A DNA stretch of 64,000 bases from Nocardioides daphniae (GTDB lineage: Bacteria > Actinomycetota > Actinomycetes > Propionibacteriales > Nocardioidaceae). The DNA is taken from contig NZ_CP038462.1 in NCBI RefSeq assembly GCF_004777465.1, positions 1,860,001 through 1,924,000 of the forward strand. The letters run 5' to 3'. The translations under genes were made by a program, and so were the position numbers. The notes beneath the pieces were generated by a model. That model saw only the letters and a list, made by a program, of their open reading frames with translations. It ran no database searches and was not told where the DNA came from. Shown here one piece after another: positions 9,184 through 16,688 of this stretch (within the stretch, counting starts at the first letter, position 1; every line of letters begins with the position of its first letter).

Positions 9184-10109
9184 TGGATGACCACCGAAGC
9201 TTGACGAAGTGACTCGAGCGCGTCGTCGCCCAGGACGAGGGTCGCGGAACGGAGCAGGTCAGGGACCTGCGAGACGGAGCTGGCCGAGGCGACGGGGGCT
9301 GCGACGGTCTCCTGTTGCCGCAGCCACGCCAGGGCCACGCTCGCGACGGACGCGTCGTACGCCTGGGCGACCGCGTCGAGGGCGGCGAGCACGCGCGCAC
9401 CCCGCTCGTCGGCGTAGCGGGCGGCCCCACCGGCACGAGGGCTGTCTCCCCGGGCACCGTCGCGGTACTTCCCGGTGAGGAAGCCGCTGGCGAGCGCGTA
9501 GTAGGGGAGGACCGCCAGGTCGTGCTGCACCGCTGCAGCACGCAGTCCGTTGGTCTCGAAGTCACGCTCGACCAGGCTGTAGTGCGGCTGCAGGGCGACA
9601 GCCCGATGCAGGCCCTCGGCCTCGGTCACGTCGAACCACTCGGCGATGCGCGCCGGGGAGAAGTTGGAGATCCCCAGGTGACGCACCTTGCCGGCGTTGA
9701 CCAGGGCCGAGAGGGCCCCGACGATCTCGACCATCGGGGTGTCGTCGTCGAAGTGGGCGTAGTAGAGGTCGATGTGGTCGGTGCCGAGACGCTCCAAGGA
9801 GGCGTCGGCGGCCTTGGCGATGTTCGCGGCCGACAGACCCCTGTGCGCGGGGTGCTGGGAGACCTTGGTGGCGACCACGACGTCGTCGCGACGGCGCGTA
9901 CGCAGCCATGCCCCGATGAGGCGTTCGCTCTCCCCGCCCGTGTGCCCCGGCACCCATGCCGAGTAGGAGTCGGCAGTGTCGACGAAGTTGCCTCCACCGT
10001 CGACGAAGGCGTCCAGCACCGCGTGGGCGGTGGCCGCGTCGGTGGTCCATCCGAAGACGTTGCCGCCGAGGTTGAGGGGGAGGACGTCGAGGTCTCCGAT
10101 GCGGGTCAT
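9180..10109 (-). CDS. Aldo/keto reductase
   Basis: This ~309-aa NADPH-dependent aldehyde/ketone reductase is a TIM barrel. The catalytic tetrad is visible as Asp and Tyr in DTADSYSAW, Lys in VVATKVSQH and His in YYAHFDDD. The later SNFSPARIAEW and the C-terminal cofactor region VAAPVASASSVSQ are also typical. ATG at 10109 is chosen; a GTG two codons upstream (10115) is equally possible. It is co-transcribed with the downstream NAD(P)-binding protein. Physiological substrate unknown. Confidence 0.92.
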   Translation of the reverse strand: MTRIGDLDVLPLNLGGNVFGWTTDAATAHAVLDAFVDGGGNFVDTADSYSAWVPGHTGGESERLIGAWLRTRRRDDVVVATKVSQHPAHRGLSAANIAKAADASLERLGTDHIDLYYAHFDDDTPMVEIVGALSALVNAGKVRHLGISNFSPARIAEWFDVTEAEGLHRAVALQPHYSLVERDFETNGLRAAAVQHDLAVLPYYALASGFLTGKYRDGARGDSPRAGGAARYADERGARVLAALDAVAQAYDASVASVALAWLRQQETVAAPVASASSVSQVPDLLRSATLVLGDDALESLRQASVVIQ

Positions 10110-10290
10110 GCGCACAGGCTCTCACCCAGCCCAACCCTGTCGGCTGCGGCCTCCTGAGCCGGCCCACGCAGCTCAAGGGCTGGACAACAACGTGGTCTGC
10201 ATCACAAGGTGTCTACTTCAGCACACCGGATCCATTCGGAATCGGTGCATCGTACGAGAGCGCTCGGGGCGCTCGAGCGGAGGTTGAGCA

Positions 10291-11865
10291 GTGAAACGAA
10301 GAGTCCTGCGAGCAGTCGTCGGAGGAGCAGTCAGCGCTCTGGTCGTGACCACCGCACCGGTGGCGCCGGTCGGCGCCCACGGTCCCGGTCACGGACACGG
10401 CGGCACGCCCGGCAAGACCCAGGTCACCGGCAAGGCGGTCTACCGCCACCTCGAGGCCTTCCAGAGGATCGCCGACGACAACGGTGGCAACCGCGCCATG
10501 GCAACGCCCGGCTACGAGGCTTCGGCGAGGTACATCGAGAAGAACCTCCGCAAGGCGGGCTACTCGCCCACCCGCCAGTACTTCGAGGTCGAGTCCTTCA
10601 ACGTCGAGACCCTCGAGGTCACGGTGCCCGGCGTCGAGCTCGACCCGATCGCCATGGAGTACTCCACCAGCACCGACGCCGACGGCGTCCAGGCGGAGCT
10701 GGTCGCTCCCACCGACCCGCTCGGTTGCACCGAGGCGGCCTGGACCGGCGTCGACGTGACCGACAAGATCGCGGTGGTGAGCCGCGGCTCCTGCCCGTTC
10801 TCCCAGAAGGCCATCACCGCGGAGACCGTGGGCGCGGCCGCCATCATCATCTACAACAACGAGGCCGGTCCCCTCAACGGCACGCTGGGTGGCCCCGGCA
10901 CGGCCTCCGCGCCGTCGGTCGGCGTCTCCCAGGAGGAGGGCGCCGCGCTCGTCGCCGCGATCGAGGGCGGTCCCGTCAACGGCTCCTTCACCCTCCAGGC
11001 GTCGCTCGAGACGGTCGAGACCTTCAACGTCATCGCCGAGACGAGGGGGGGAGACCCGAACAACGTGGTCATGGTGGGCGCCCACCTCGACGGCGTGCCG
11101 GAGGGTCCCGGCATCAACGACAACGCCTCTGGCTCCGCGACCATCCTCGAGACCGCGTTGCAGCTGGCCAAGTCGAGCAAGGGCAAGAAGAAGGGCCACC
11201 CGAACCCGGGCAAGCTCAACAACAAGGTCCGCTTCGCCTGGTGGGGCGCGGAGGAGTCCGGCCTGGTCGGGTCCAACCACTACGTGGCCGACCTGCAGGC
11301 GAACAACGCAGCCGAGCTCGACAAGCTGGCTGTCTACCTGAACTTCGACATGGTCGCGTCGCCGAACTACATCATCGGTGTCTACGACGCCAACGAGTCG
11401 ACGTACGAGGCTCCTGTCGTCGTGCCGCCTGGCTCGGCAGCTGCGGAGAAGGCGTTCACTGACTACTTCGACCGGATCAACCAGCCGTGGGTCGACACCG
11501 AGTTCTCGGGTCGCAGCGACTACTCGGCGTTCATCGACGCCGGCGTCCCGTCGACCGGCCTCTTCACCGGCGCCGACGACGTCAAGACGCCTGAGGAGGT
11601 CGCTCTCTTCGGCGGCACCGCTGGCATCACGCACGACCCGGATTACCACTCGGCGCTCGACGACATCACCAACGTGAACAAGAAGGCGCTCGACATCAAC
11701 GCGCGCGCCATCGGCTCGGTCGTCAGCTCGCTGGCCTACAGCACCGAGGCGATCAACGGTGTGAAGCCGCCGACGAAGCACAAGCACGACAAGAGGAAGC
11801 ACCCCAAGAAGGACAAGGGCAAGAAGGACCGCAAGGGCCCGAAGAACAAGACCAAGCGTCGCTGA
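10291..11865 (+). CDS. Secreted M28 family aminopeptidase with PA domain
   Basis: The 524-aa precursor begins with a signal peptide (KRRVLRAVVGGAVSALVVTTAPVAPVGAHG). Residues ~130-225 form a protease-associated insert (DKIAVVSRGSCPFSQKAITAE). The M28 zinc peptidase domain has ligands in GAHLDGV, GINDNASGSA, AEESGLVG, LNFDM and DYHSALDD, as in Streptomyces aminopeptidase S. The last ~30 residues are almost all Lys/Arg/His/Asp (KHKHDKRKHPKKDKGKK), a basic tail that could hold the enzyme on anionic cell-wall polymer or nucleic acid. Start GTG follows CGGAGG. A strong hairpin lies 30 bases past the stop. Confidence 0.93.
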   Translation: MKRRVLRAVVGGAVSALVVTTAPVAPVGAHGPGHGHGGTPGKTQVTGKAVYRHLEAFQRIADDNGGNRAMATPGYEASARYIEKNLRKAGYSPTRQYFEVESFNVETLEVTVPGVELDPIAMEYSTSTDADGVQAELVAPTDPLGCTEAAWTGVDVTDKIAVVSRGSCPFSQKAITAETVGAAAIIIYNNEAGPLNGTLGGPGTASAPSVGVSQEEGAALVAAIEGGPVNGSFTLQASLETVETFNVIAETRGGDPNNVVMVGAHLDGVPEGPGINDNASGSATILETALQLAKSSKGKKKGHPNPGKLNNKVRFAWWGAEESGLVGSNHYVADLQANNAAELDKLAVYLNFDMVASPNYIIGVYDANESTYEAPVVVPPGSAAAEKAFTDYFDRINQPWVDTEFSGRSDYSAFIDAGVPSTGLFTGADDVKTPEEVALFGGTAGITHDPDYHSALDDITNVNKKALDINARAIGSVVSSLAYSTEAINGVKPPTKHKHDKRKHPKKDKGKKDRKGPKNKTKRR

Positions 11866-11894
11866 CGCGGGGCACGCTCCACCCGCAGGACCGC

Positions 11895-11932
11895 ACGCGG
11901 CGCCTCGTCCCTCCGGGGGCGGGGCGCCGCGT
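11895..11932 (+). terminator. Hairpin terminator after M28 peptidase
   Basis: Ten-base perfect arms (ACGCGGCGCC at 11895-11904 and GGCGCCGCGT at 11923-11932) enclose an 18-base loop 30 bases past the peptidase stop. There is no U-tract, as is common in GC-rich actinobacteria. Confidence 0.6.
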
Positions 11933-11997
11933 CACGCTCCACCGGCTGGTGGCGTCATCCGGGCATGGGGTCGGGCGGGAGTGGGTACGCCACCTCC

Positions 11998-12240
11998 ATG
12001 ACCGACATGAACCAGGACAACGCCCGTACCGAAGCCCTCCAGCGCGTCGTCGAACGCGTCACCTCCTGGCAGGAGACCGCCACCGAGGGCACGATCCACG
12101 ACGAGCTCGACAAGGGGCTCCGCGAAGCCGGGATCACCCTCACCGAGGCTCAGCGCGACCAGGTCGCCGAGGACATCTCGGAAGGACGCGAGGTCGACGT
12201 CGCCTCGTTGGGTGCCTCGGACGAGGGCGGTCCCGCCTGA
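11998..12240 (+). CDS. Small hypothetical protein (80 aa)
   Basis: This acidic soluble protein begins MTDMNQDNARTEALQRVVERV and looks mostly helical: an N-terminal helix, then ETATEGTIHDELDKGLREAG and LTEAQRDQVAEDI. No catalytic motif or membrane segment is visible and I do not recognise the family. The ATG at 11998 is preferred over the in-frame ATG at 11965, although neither has a clear ribosome site. Its stop lies inside the first copy of a 66-bp duplication and 13 bases before a terminator hairpin. The tail of the opposite-strand gene overlaps it entirely. Confidence 0.6.
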   Translation: MTDMNQDNARTEALQRVVERVTSWQETATEGTIHDELDKGLREAGITLTEAQRDQVAEDISEGREVDVASLGASDEGGPA

Positions 12241-13064
12241 GGGTCCGCTGACGGTGCCGGGCCCTCCGGCCCGGCACCCGCACCGGACGAGGGCGGTCCC
12301 GCCTGAGGGTCCGCTGACGGTGCCGGGCCCTCCGGCCCGGCACCCGCACTCCGTCGGAGCACGCCGGCCACGACCAGCAGCAACGCCCCGACGGCGACCG
12401 GGAGCAGGTCGAGCTGCGGCATCTCGTCCGGCACCATCGTCGGCCCAGCCCCCAGCACCACCACGTCGTAGTCGTAGAGGTCCTTGGTGAGGCCCGTCCA
12501 GGCCCACAGGGCGAACGGACCGGCCACCAGCAGCCAGCCGATCCCGCGCAGCGGGCGGGCAACGTGCGTGGGGGAGAGGGCTGGGTCTGCGGCGGCCGCC
12601 AGGAGCCGGCGCACCAGGAAGAACCCCACGCTGACGAGCGCAAGGCTGAACGACAGGTCGATGGCCGAGAGCAGGGCGTACCGGCTGCCGCCACCCACGC
12701 TCGTGAGCGCCACCTCACCCCTCAAGGACGCTGAGGTGGGTCGAACGGAACCGTCCTGCGTGTGGATGCCGGAGCTCGCGGCGTCACCGGAGCTGGCCTC
12801 GTCGTGCAGGTAGAAACGGAAGCAGCCCTCGGGCTGGTTGGGCGCGCCCGTGTCGCCCTTCTGGCACACGGGTCCGGATGCGGTCACCGGCAGGGACAGG
12901 TCGCTGGTCGCCCGGAGCGGCCCGAGGTCCACGCGGACCGGGTAGGTCGCCTTGCCGGCGTACGCCAGCCCGCCGACGACCAGGACGGCCACGGCTGCGA
13001 GGGCAGCGATCCCTGAGAGCGCCAGCGCCAGCCAGCTGGTGAGGCGGAGCACTCGGTGGGTCAT
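12150..13064 (-). CDS. Membrane protein of unknown function (DUF2975-like)
   Basis: This 304-aa protein has four predicted membrane helices: LALALSGIAALAAVAVLVVG at ~13-32, DLSFSLALVSVGFFLVRRLL, IGWLLVAGPFALWAW and LLPVAVGALLLVVAGVL. Between helices 1 and 2 is an extracytoplasmic loop with a Cys pair (VCQKGDTGAPNQPEGCF). The topology resembles DUF2975 proteins. The C-terminal ~70 residues are Gly/Pro/Ala-rich, contain a 22-residue unit twice, and are read antisense through two terminator hairpins and the small plus-strand gene. That tail is doubtful; the original end may be nearer 12350. Confidence 0.6.
   Translation of the reverse strand: MTHRVLRLTSWLALALSGIAALAAVAVLVVGGLAYAGKATYPVRVDLGPLRATSDLSLPVTASGPVCQKGDTGAPNQPEGCFRFYLHDEASSGDAASSGIHTQDGSVRPTSASLRGEVALTSVGGGSRYALLSAIDLSFSLALVSVGFFLVRRLLAAAADPALSPTHVARPLRGIGWLLVAGPFALWAWTGLTKDLYDYDVVVLGAGPTMVPDEMPQLDLLPVAVGALLLVVAGVLRRSAGAGPEGPAPSADPQAGPPSSGAGAGPEGPAPSADPQAGPPSSEAPNEATSTSRPSEMSSATWSR
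12218..12349. repeat. 66-bp perfect tandem duplication
   Basis: Bases 12218-12283 and 12284-12349 are identical. Each unit carries the last codons and stop of the small plus-strand gene, and one GGTGCCGGGCC/GGCCCGGCACC hairpin. Because 66 is a multiple of three, the minus-strand frame stays open and gains a 22-residue repeat. Confidence 0.95.
12253..12278. terminator. Bidirectional hairpin terminator (first of two copies)
   Basis: Perfect 11-bp arms GGTGCCGGGCC / GGCCCGGCACC flank a CTCC loop between two convergent genes. The duplicated copy is at 12319-12344. Confidence 0.75.
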
Positions 13065-13160
13065 GGTCGTACCGTCCTTGTCAGCGCCTGTGGCTCAGGA
13101 CGAACCATGCAGCACCCCGCCTCCGCTGGCAACCCTGAGCCGGCGCGGCCTGTCGGCGGT

Positions 13161-14099
13161 TCAGTCGAGGCCGCAGGACTCGCGGGCGAACGCGAAGGCC
13201 GCCCTGCGCCCCGCCTCGTCCATGCGCAGCAGCACCTCGCCCGGTACGCCGTCGAGGTGGAAGCGGACGCGGAAGGCGGTGGCGCCTCCACCCTCGACGA
13301 AGGCGTGGGGGTCGCAGCGTGCCGGCGTCAGGGGGAGTGGGATGCGTGTGGGCCGACCGTCCGAACGCACCGTCACCCCCGGCTCCCAGACGGCCGGCAC
13401 CTCGGCCGAGGCGAACAGGTGCGACCCCGCCACGGCGTCGATGCGCAGCACGTGTCCCGGCGCACCGCTGGGACGGACCACGAGAGTCAGGACGCCTCGG
13501 GCGCCGGCACCCGGGCGGTCGACGGGGATGGTCGGAGCCCACGCCAGCGTGGCGGCCTCGGCGAGACCCTGCTCGGCACAGCGAAGGGCCACGAACCGGC
13601 CCACCACGTCTGTCTCGTCGCTCACCCGTGCCCGAAATATACGATCTGCGGCGCGCACCTGGACCAGCCCGCTTCCCTCAGCCGAGGGATCACCCACCCC
13701 GGGAGCATCACAGTCGAGACGAGCAGGTGGCACGAGCGGAAACCCTCGCTCCGAGCCGGCAGGGATCGTACGCAAGCGTGCGCTGTCGACCCGGAGCGGA
13801 GCCGGAAGTCGGTGGTCGCGGTAGACGATTGTCCCGGGCAGTCGGTCCCGGCGCGTGTCGTTGGTGATCCAGACCTGCATGCGGCCGAGCGACGCGTCGA
13901 TCGACGACTGACGCATCTCCGCCGTCAGTCGCCCGGTGGGCGCAGCGGATTCTCCAGGAGGCGCGCTGAGCGACGTTGGCGCCGGAACGTCGTCACTCGA
14001 GTCGTCGTCCGCCACGCAGGACGTCGTGGCCAGCAGGACGGACAGCACCGCAGTCAGCAGCGCCGCCCACCGCGCCGCACCCAGGGCTGACAGAGCCAT
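13161..14099 (-). CDS. Putative lipoprotein, unknown function
   Basis: The 312-aa product has an N-terminal hydrophobic stretch (LGAARWAALLTAVLSVLLA) ending TTSC, a weak lipobox, followed by an Asp/Ser-rich linker. This suggests an exported, possibly lipid-anchored protein. The mature part has Cys pairs (LDCDAPG, ALRCAEQG, ARCDPHAF, ESCGLD) and mostly beta-type sequence; I recognise no domain. It reads toward the DUF2975-like gene and may share its transcript. Immediately upstream begins the genomic island. Confidence 0.65.
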   Translation of the reverse strand: MALSALGAARWAALLTAVLSVLLATTSCVADDDSSDDVPAPTSLSAPPGESAAPTGRLTAEMRQSSIDASLGRMQVWITNDTRRDRLPGTIVYRDHRLPAPLRVDSARLRTIPAGSERGFPLVPPARLDCDAPGVGDPSAEGSGLVQVRAADRIFRARVSDETDVVGRFVALRCAEQGLAEAATLAWAPTIPVDRPGAGARGVLTLVVRPSGAPGHVLRIDAVAGSHLFASAEVPAVWEPGVTVRSDGRPTRIPLPLTPARCDPHAFVEGGGATAFRVRFHLDGVPGEVLLRMDEAGRRAAFAFARESCGLD

Positions 14100-14160
14100 G
14101 CCTCATCGGACCAGACGGACCAGAAGAGGCGCAAGCGACCCTTCCAGCCCTCACCACGAT

Positions 14161-14256
14161 CTGGCGAAGCGACATGTGCAAAGGCGACGAGTCATAGCAA
14201 CCGGCGGTCACGTCCTCCGGACCTAGCAGGCCTGCAAAGATCCGGCCATGGGAGAA
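14161..14256 (+). repeat. 96-bp direct repeat, copy 1
   Basis: Identical base for base to 18738-18833 and in the same orientation. It starts CTGGCGAAGCGACATGTGCA and ends in CCATGGGAGAA. Copy 2 is the upstream region and first three codons of an acetyltransferase gene, so copy 1 is a detached promoter-start fragment of that gene. Confidence 0.95.
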
Positions 14257-14320
14257 GGGGTGGTGGTAACGGTGCTGTCACCAGCCCCAATGCAGGGTTT
14301 CCGCTCCTCGAAGGTCGAGC

Positions 14321-14909
14321 TCAGCTCGCTGTTGAAGCCTGCGCGCGCTTGACCGTGCGGTAGACCGTCGAGCGGGCCACCCCGAACAGCTCACCGAGCT
14401 CGGCGGTGGTGTGCTCGCCCGCCTCGTGCAGCTTGACCAGGTGGGCTTCTTGCTTGGGGTTCAGTTTCGGCTTCTTGCCACGCAGTCGACCCTTGGCCTT
14501 GGCGACCTTAATGCCCTCCCTCGTCCTTAACCTGATCAGGTCTGCCTCAAATTCGGCGACCATGCCGAGGACGTTGAACAGCAAGCGGCCCACAGGATCG
14601 GTCGGGTTCGTGGACAGACCCACCGATGCTCAGCTTGACGTCACGGGCCGTCAGCTCGTCGACGATGTCACGCGCATCAGGCAGGGAGCGGGCCAGCCGG
14701 TCGAGCTTGGTCACCACGAGGGTGTCCCCGGCGCGGCACGCAGCCAAGGCCTCACGCAAGCCGGGACGGGCACGGTTCGCTCCGGTCAACCCATGGTCGA
14801 CGTAGATCCGCTTCAAGCTCACGCCGAGCCCGACCAGCGCCTCCCGTTGGGCGGTGAGGTCTTGCTGGTCGGTTGAGCAGCGCGCGTACCCGATGAGCAT
14901 TGCGGTCAT
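14321..14909 (-). CDS. Serine recombinase / resolvase (frameshifted)
   Basis: This ~196-aa small serine recombinase of the resolvase/invertase family begins LIGYARCSTDQQDLTAQ with the catalytic Ser. DTLVVTKLDRLARSLPD, FNVLGMVAEFEADLIRLRTREG (the E-helix) and a C-terminal HTH (TTAELGELFGVARSTVYRTV) follow. An extra A near 14612 shifts frame between KLSIGGSVH and TDPVGRLLF, so as read it is broken into two pieces. It sits just inside direct-repeat copy 1 and is the likely mobiliser or resolvase of the metal module. The 190 bases between it and cmtR may contain its res or crossover site, though I could not define subsites. Confidence 0.85.
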
Positions 14910-15100
14910 CGGAAGACTGTAGCGGTTAGCCCCCCATCACCGGGCATTTCAACGGGCGGGTCTAACGGGACGACGACCCTTCGCACGCAGGATGTCTGGG
15001 TGTAGTCCGAGGGGTGCCCGTTGGTGGTTCCCCTTACGGGCATGCAATCTGGGCTGACGCCCGTGACCGAGTGTTCAGTGCGCGCTGTATAGTTCAGTCC

Positions 15101-15460
15101 ATGCTGACTATTGCTTCGCGTCTCGACGTGATGAACCGCCTGGGTCGTGCACTGGCCGACCCCACTCGATCCCGGATCATCTTGACCCTGCTCGACCATC
15201 CCGCTTACCCGGCGGAACTGGCCCGAGATCTGGACCTGACACGCCCGAACGTGTCCAACCACCTGGCATGCCTGCGCGATTGCGGGATCGTCGTCTCCGA
15301 GCCCGAGGGTCGTCGGACACGATATGAGATCGCCGATTCGCACCTGGCGCAGGCGCTGACGGCACTGGTCGATGCCACCCTGGCAGTGGACGAAGACGCC
15401 CCGTGCATCGATCCCGCCTGCTCGCTTCCCGGATGCGACGCAGCTGGGGAGGGCGCATGA
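15101..15460 (+). CDS. cmtR: Cd(II)/Pb(II)-sensing ArsR-family repressor CmtR
   Basis: This 119-aa winged-helix repressor closely matches mycobacterial CmtR. The recognition region is LDLTRPNVSNHLACLRDCGIVV, whose two Cys correspond to CmtR Cys57 and Cys61, and the C-terminal PCIDPACSLPGC supplies the third ligand plus two extra cysteines. It should release DNA when Cd or Pb binds. The ATG at 15101 is favoured over the in-frame ATG at 15014 because CmtR starts MLT. A TATAGT -10-like element and two GTTCAGT direct repeats lie within 35 bases upstream. The stop overlaps the cadD start (ATGA), so it controls its own operon. Confidence 0.92.
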   Translation: MLTIASRLDVMNRLGRALADPTRSRIILTLLDHPAYPAELARDLDLTRPNVSNHLACLRDCGIVVSEPEGRRTRYEIADSHLAQALTALVDATLAVDEDAPCIDPACSLPGCDAAGEGA

Positions 15461-16057
15461 TCCTCACCTCGGTCTTGCAGGCGATGGGCCTGTTCGCAGC
15501 GACCAACATCGACGACATCATCGTGCTCTCCCTCTTCTTCGCGCGAGGGGCAGGCCAGCGCGGCACTACCGCCCGCATTCTGGCCGGCCAGTACCTCGGA
15601 TTCGCCGGCATCCTCGGTGCCGCGGTCCTGGTGACCATCGGTGCCGGAGCATTCCTGCCCTCGGCAGCCATCCCGTACTTCGGTCTCATCCCTCTGGGCC
15701 TCGGCCTCTGGGCCGCATGGCAGGCCTGGCGCGGAGACGATGACGACGATGACGACGAGGCCAAGGTTGCCGGCAAGAAGGTCGGCGTGTGGACAGTCGC
15801 AGGCGTCACCCTTGCCAACGGCGGCGACAACATCGGCGTCTACACCCCTGTTCCTCAGCGTGGAACCTCTCGCAGTAGTCGCCTACTGCATCGTCTTCCT
15901 CGCGCTCGTCGCGGTCCTGGTGGCCCTGGCAAAGTTCGTCGCCACCCGCCCCCCGATCGCCGAAGTGCTCGAACGCTGGGAGCACATCCTCTTCCCCATC
16001 GTTCTCATCGGCCTCGGCATCGTGATCCTCGTCAGCGGCGGAGCCTTCGGACTCTGA
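15457..16057 (+). CDS. cadD: CadD family cadmium resistance transporter (frameshifted)
   Basis: This ~200-aa membrane protein has about five helices. The N-terminal MILTSVLQAMGLFAATNIDDIIVLSLFF and central TLANGGDNIGVYTP carry the conserved acidic/Asn motifs of the cadmium resistance transporter family (PF03596). An Asp-rich loop (DDDDDDDE) sits between helices 3 and 4, and the last helix reads IVLIGLGIVILVSGGAFGL. Near 15850 the frame slips in a C run: YTP must continue LFLSVEPLAVV. Translationally coupled to cmtR, it should export or sequester Cd. Confidence 0.88.
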
Positions 16058-16106
16058 CGTAGCGGCAGCGATCCAAACGGCCCCGACCGGGCGCACCCCT
16101 CTCGGT

Positions 16107-16223
16107 TCAGACCGCGACACCTACCTGCAGCCAGTCCTGCGTGATCGCGGCAACAAGACCGCCACGGAGCGCTGCAAAAACCCCGCCACCAAGCGAACGA
16201 AGCCACATAGTAGGGGACGCCAT
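16107..16223 (-). pseudogene. Short reading frame of plasmid-gene character
   Basis: A 38-codon frame beginning MASPTMWLRSLGG and ending TQDWLQVGVAV has coding-like composition, follows the DUF4913 remnant on the same strand, and could be the tail of a lost mobile-element gene. I do not recognise it. The rest of 16058-16276 holds nothing I can name. Confidence 0.25.
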
Positions 16224-16276
16224 TGGGCGGGCCACTGGAGTTACGCGCCAGTCCGCCCATGCTCGATGGTCATGAG

Positions 16277-16665
16277 TCAGGGGATTGCAGCGCTGCTCTC
16301 CTGAACCGGATCTTGGAACAGGCCGGGGGGCGGGGCATCGTAAGGAAGCGGATCGGCGGCCTTTGCCTCGTAAGTGCTTTTGGCGAATGGTCCCGTGGGG
16401 GACATAAGGACTCCGAGGTGGTAGTCGGCGTGGTCGCGTAGCCAGACGCTGATGCCCAGAGCGGGGTCGAGTCGCAGTGATTCCCATGCGCGCCACAGGG
16501 CTTCGAGTCGGATGACGGCTTTGGGGTAGCGCCACCAGTCAGCGGCCCAGCGGTGTCGGCGCGTTCGCCTACGCGGCGCCGGAACACGGGGATGATCTGG
16601 CCGCGTACGAACTCATCGACGTTGGCGTAATACAGCGTGGGCTCGGTATCGGAAGAATCCGGATG
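16277..16665 (-). pseudogene. DUF4913 protein remnant
   Basis: Two frames on the minus strand together give LYYANVDEFVRGQIIPVFRRRVG, then AADWWRYPKAVIRLEALWRAWESLRLDP and SVWLRDHADYHLGVLMSPTGPF. These are the diagnostic Trp/Arg-rich blocks of DUF4913, found mainly on actinobacterial plasmids and integrative elements. The 5' part is missing where merA ends, and a one-base deletion at ~16553 breaks the frame. It is best read as a relic of the element that carried the metal genes. Function of the family is unknown. Confidence 0.65.
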
Positions 16666-16688
16666 GGGTGGGGCTGTCCGAGTGCGGG

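Noticed and set aside
14257..14320. Possible Tn3-type terminal inverted repeat next to the recombinase
   Set aside because: The GGGGTGG start was suggestive, but no matching inverted copy exists near 18700 and no Tn3 transposase is present.
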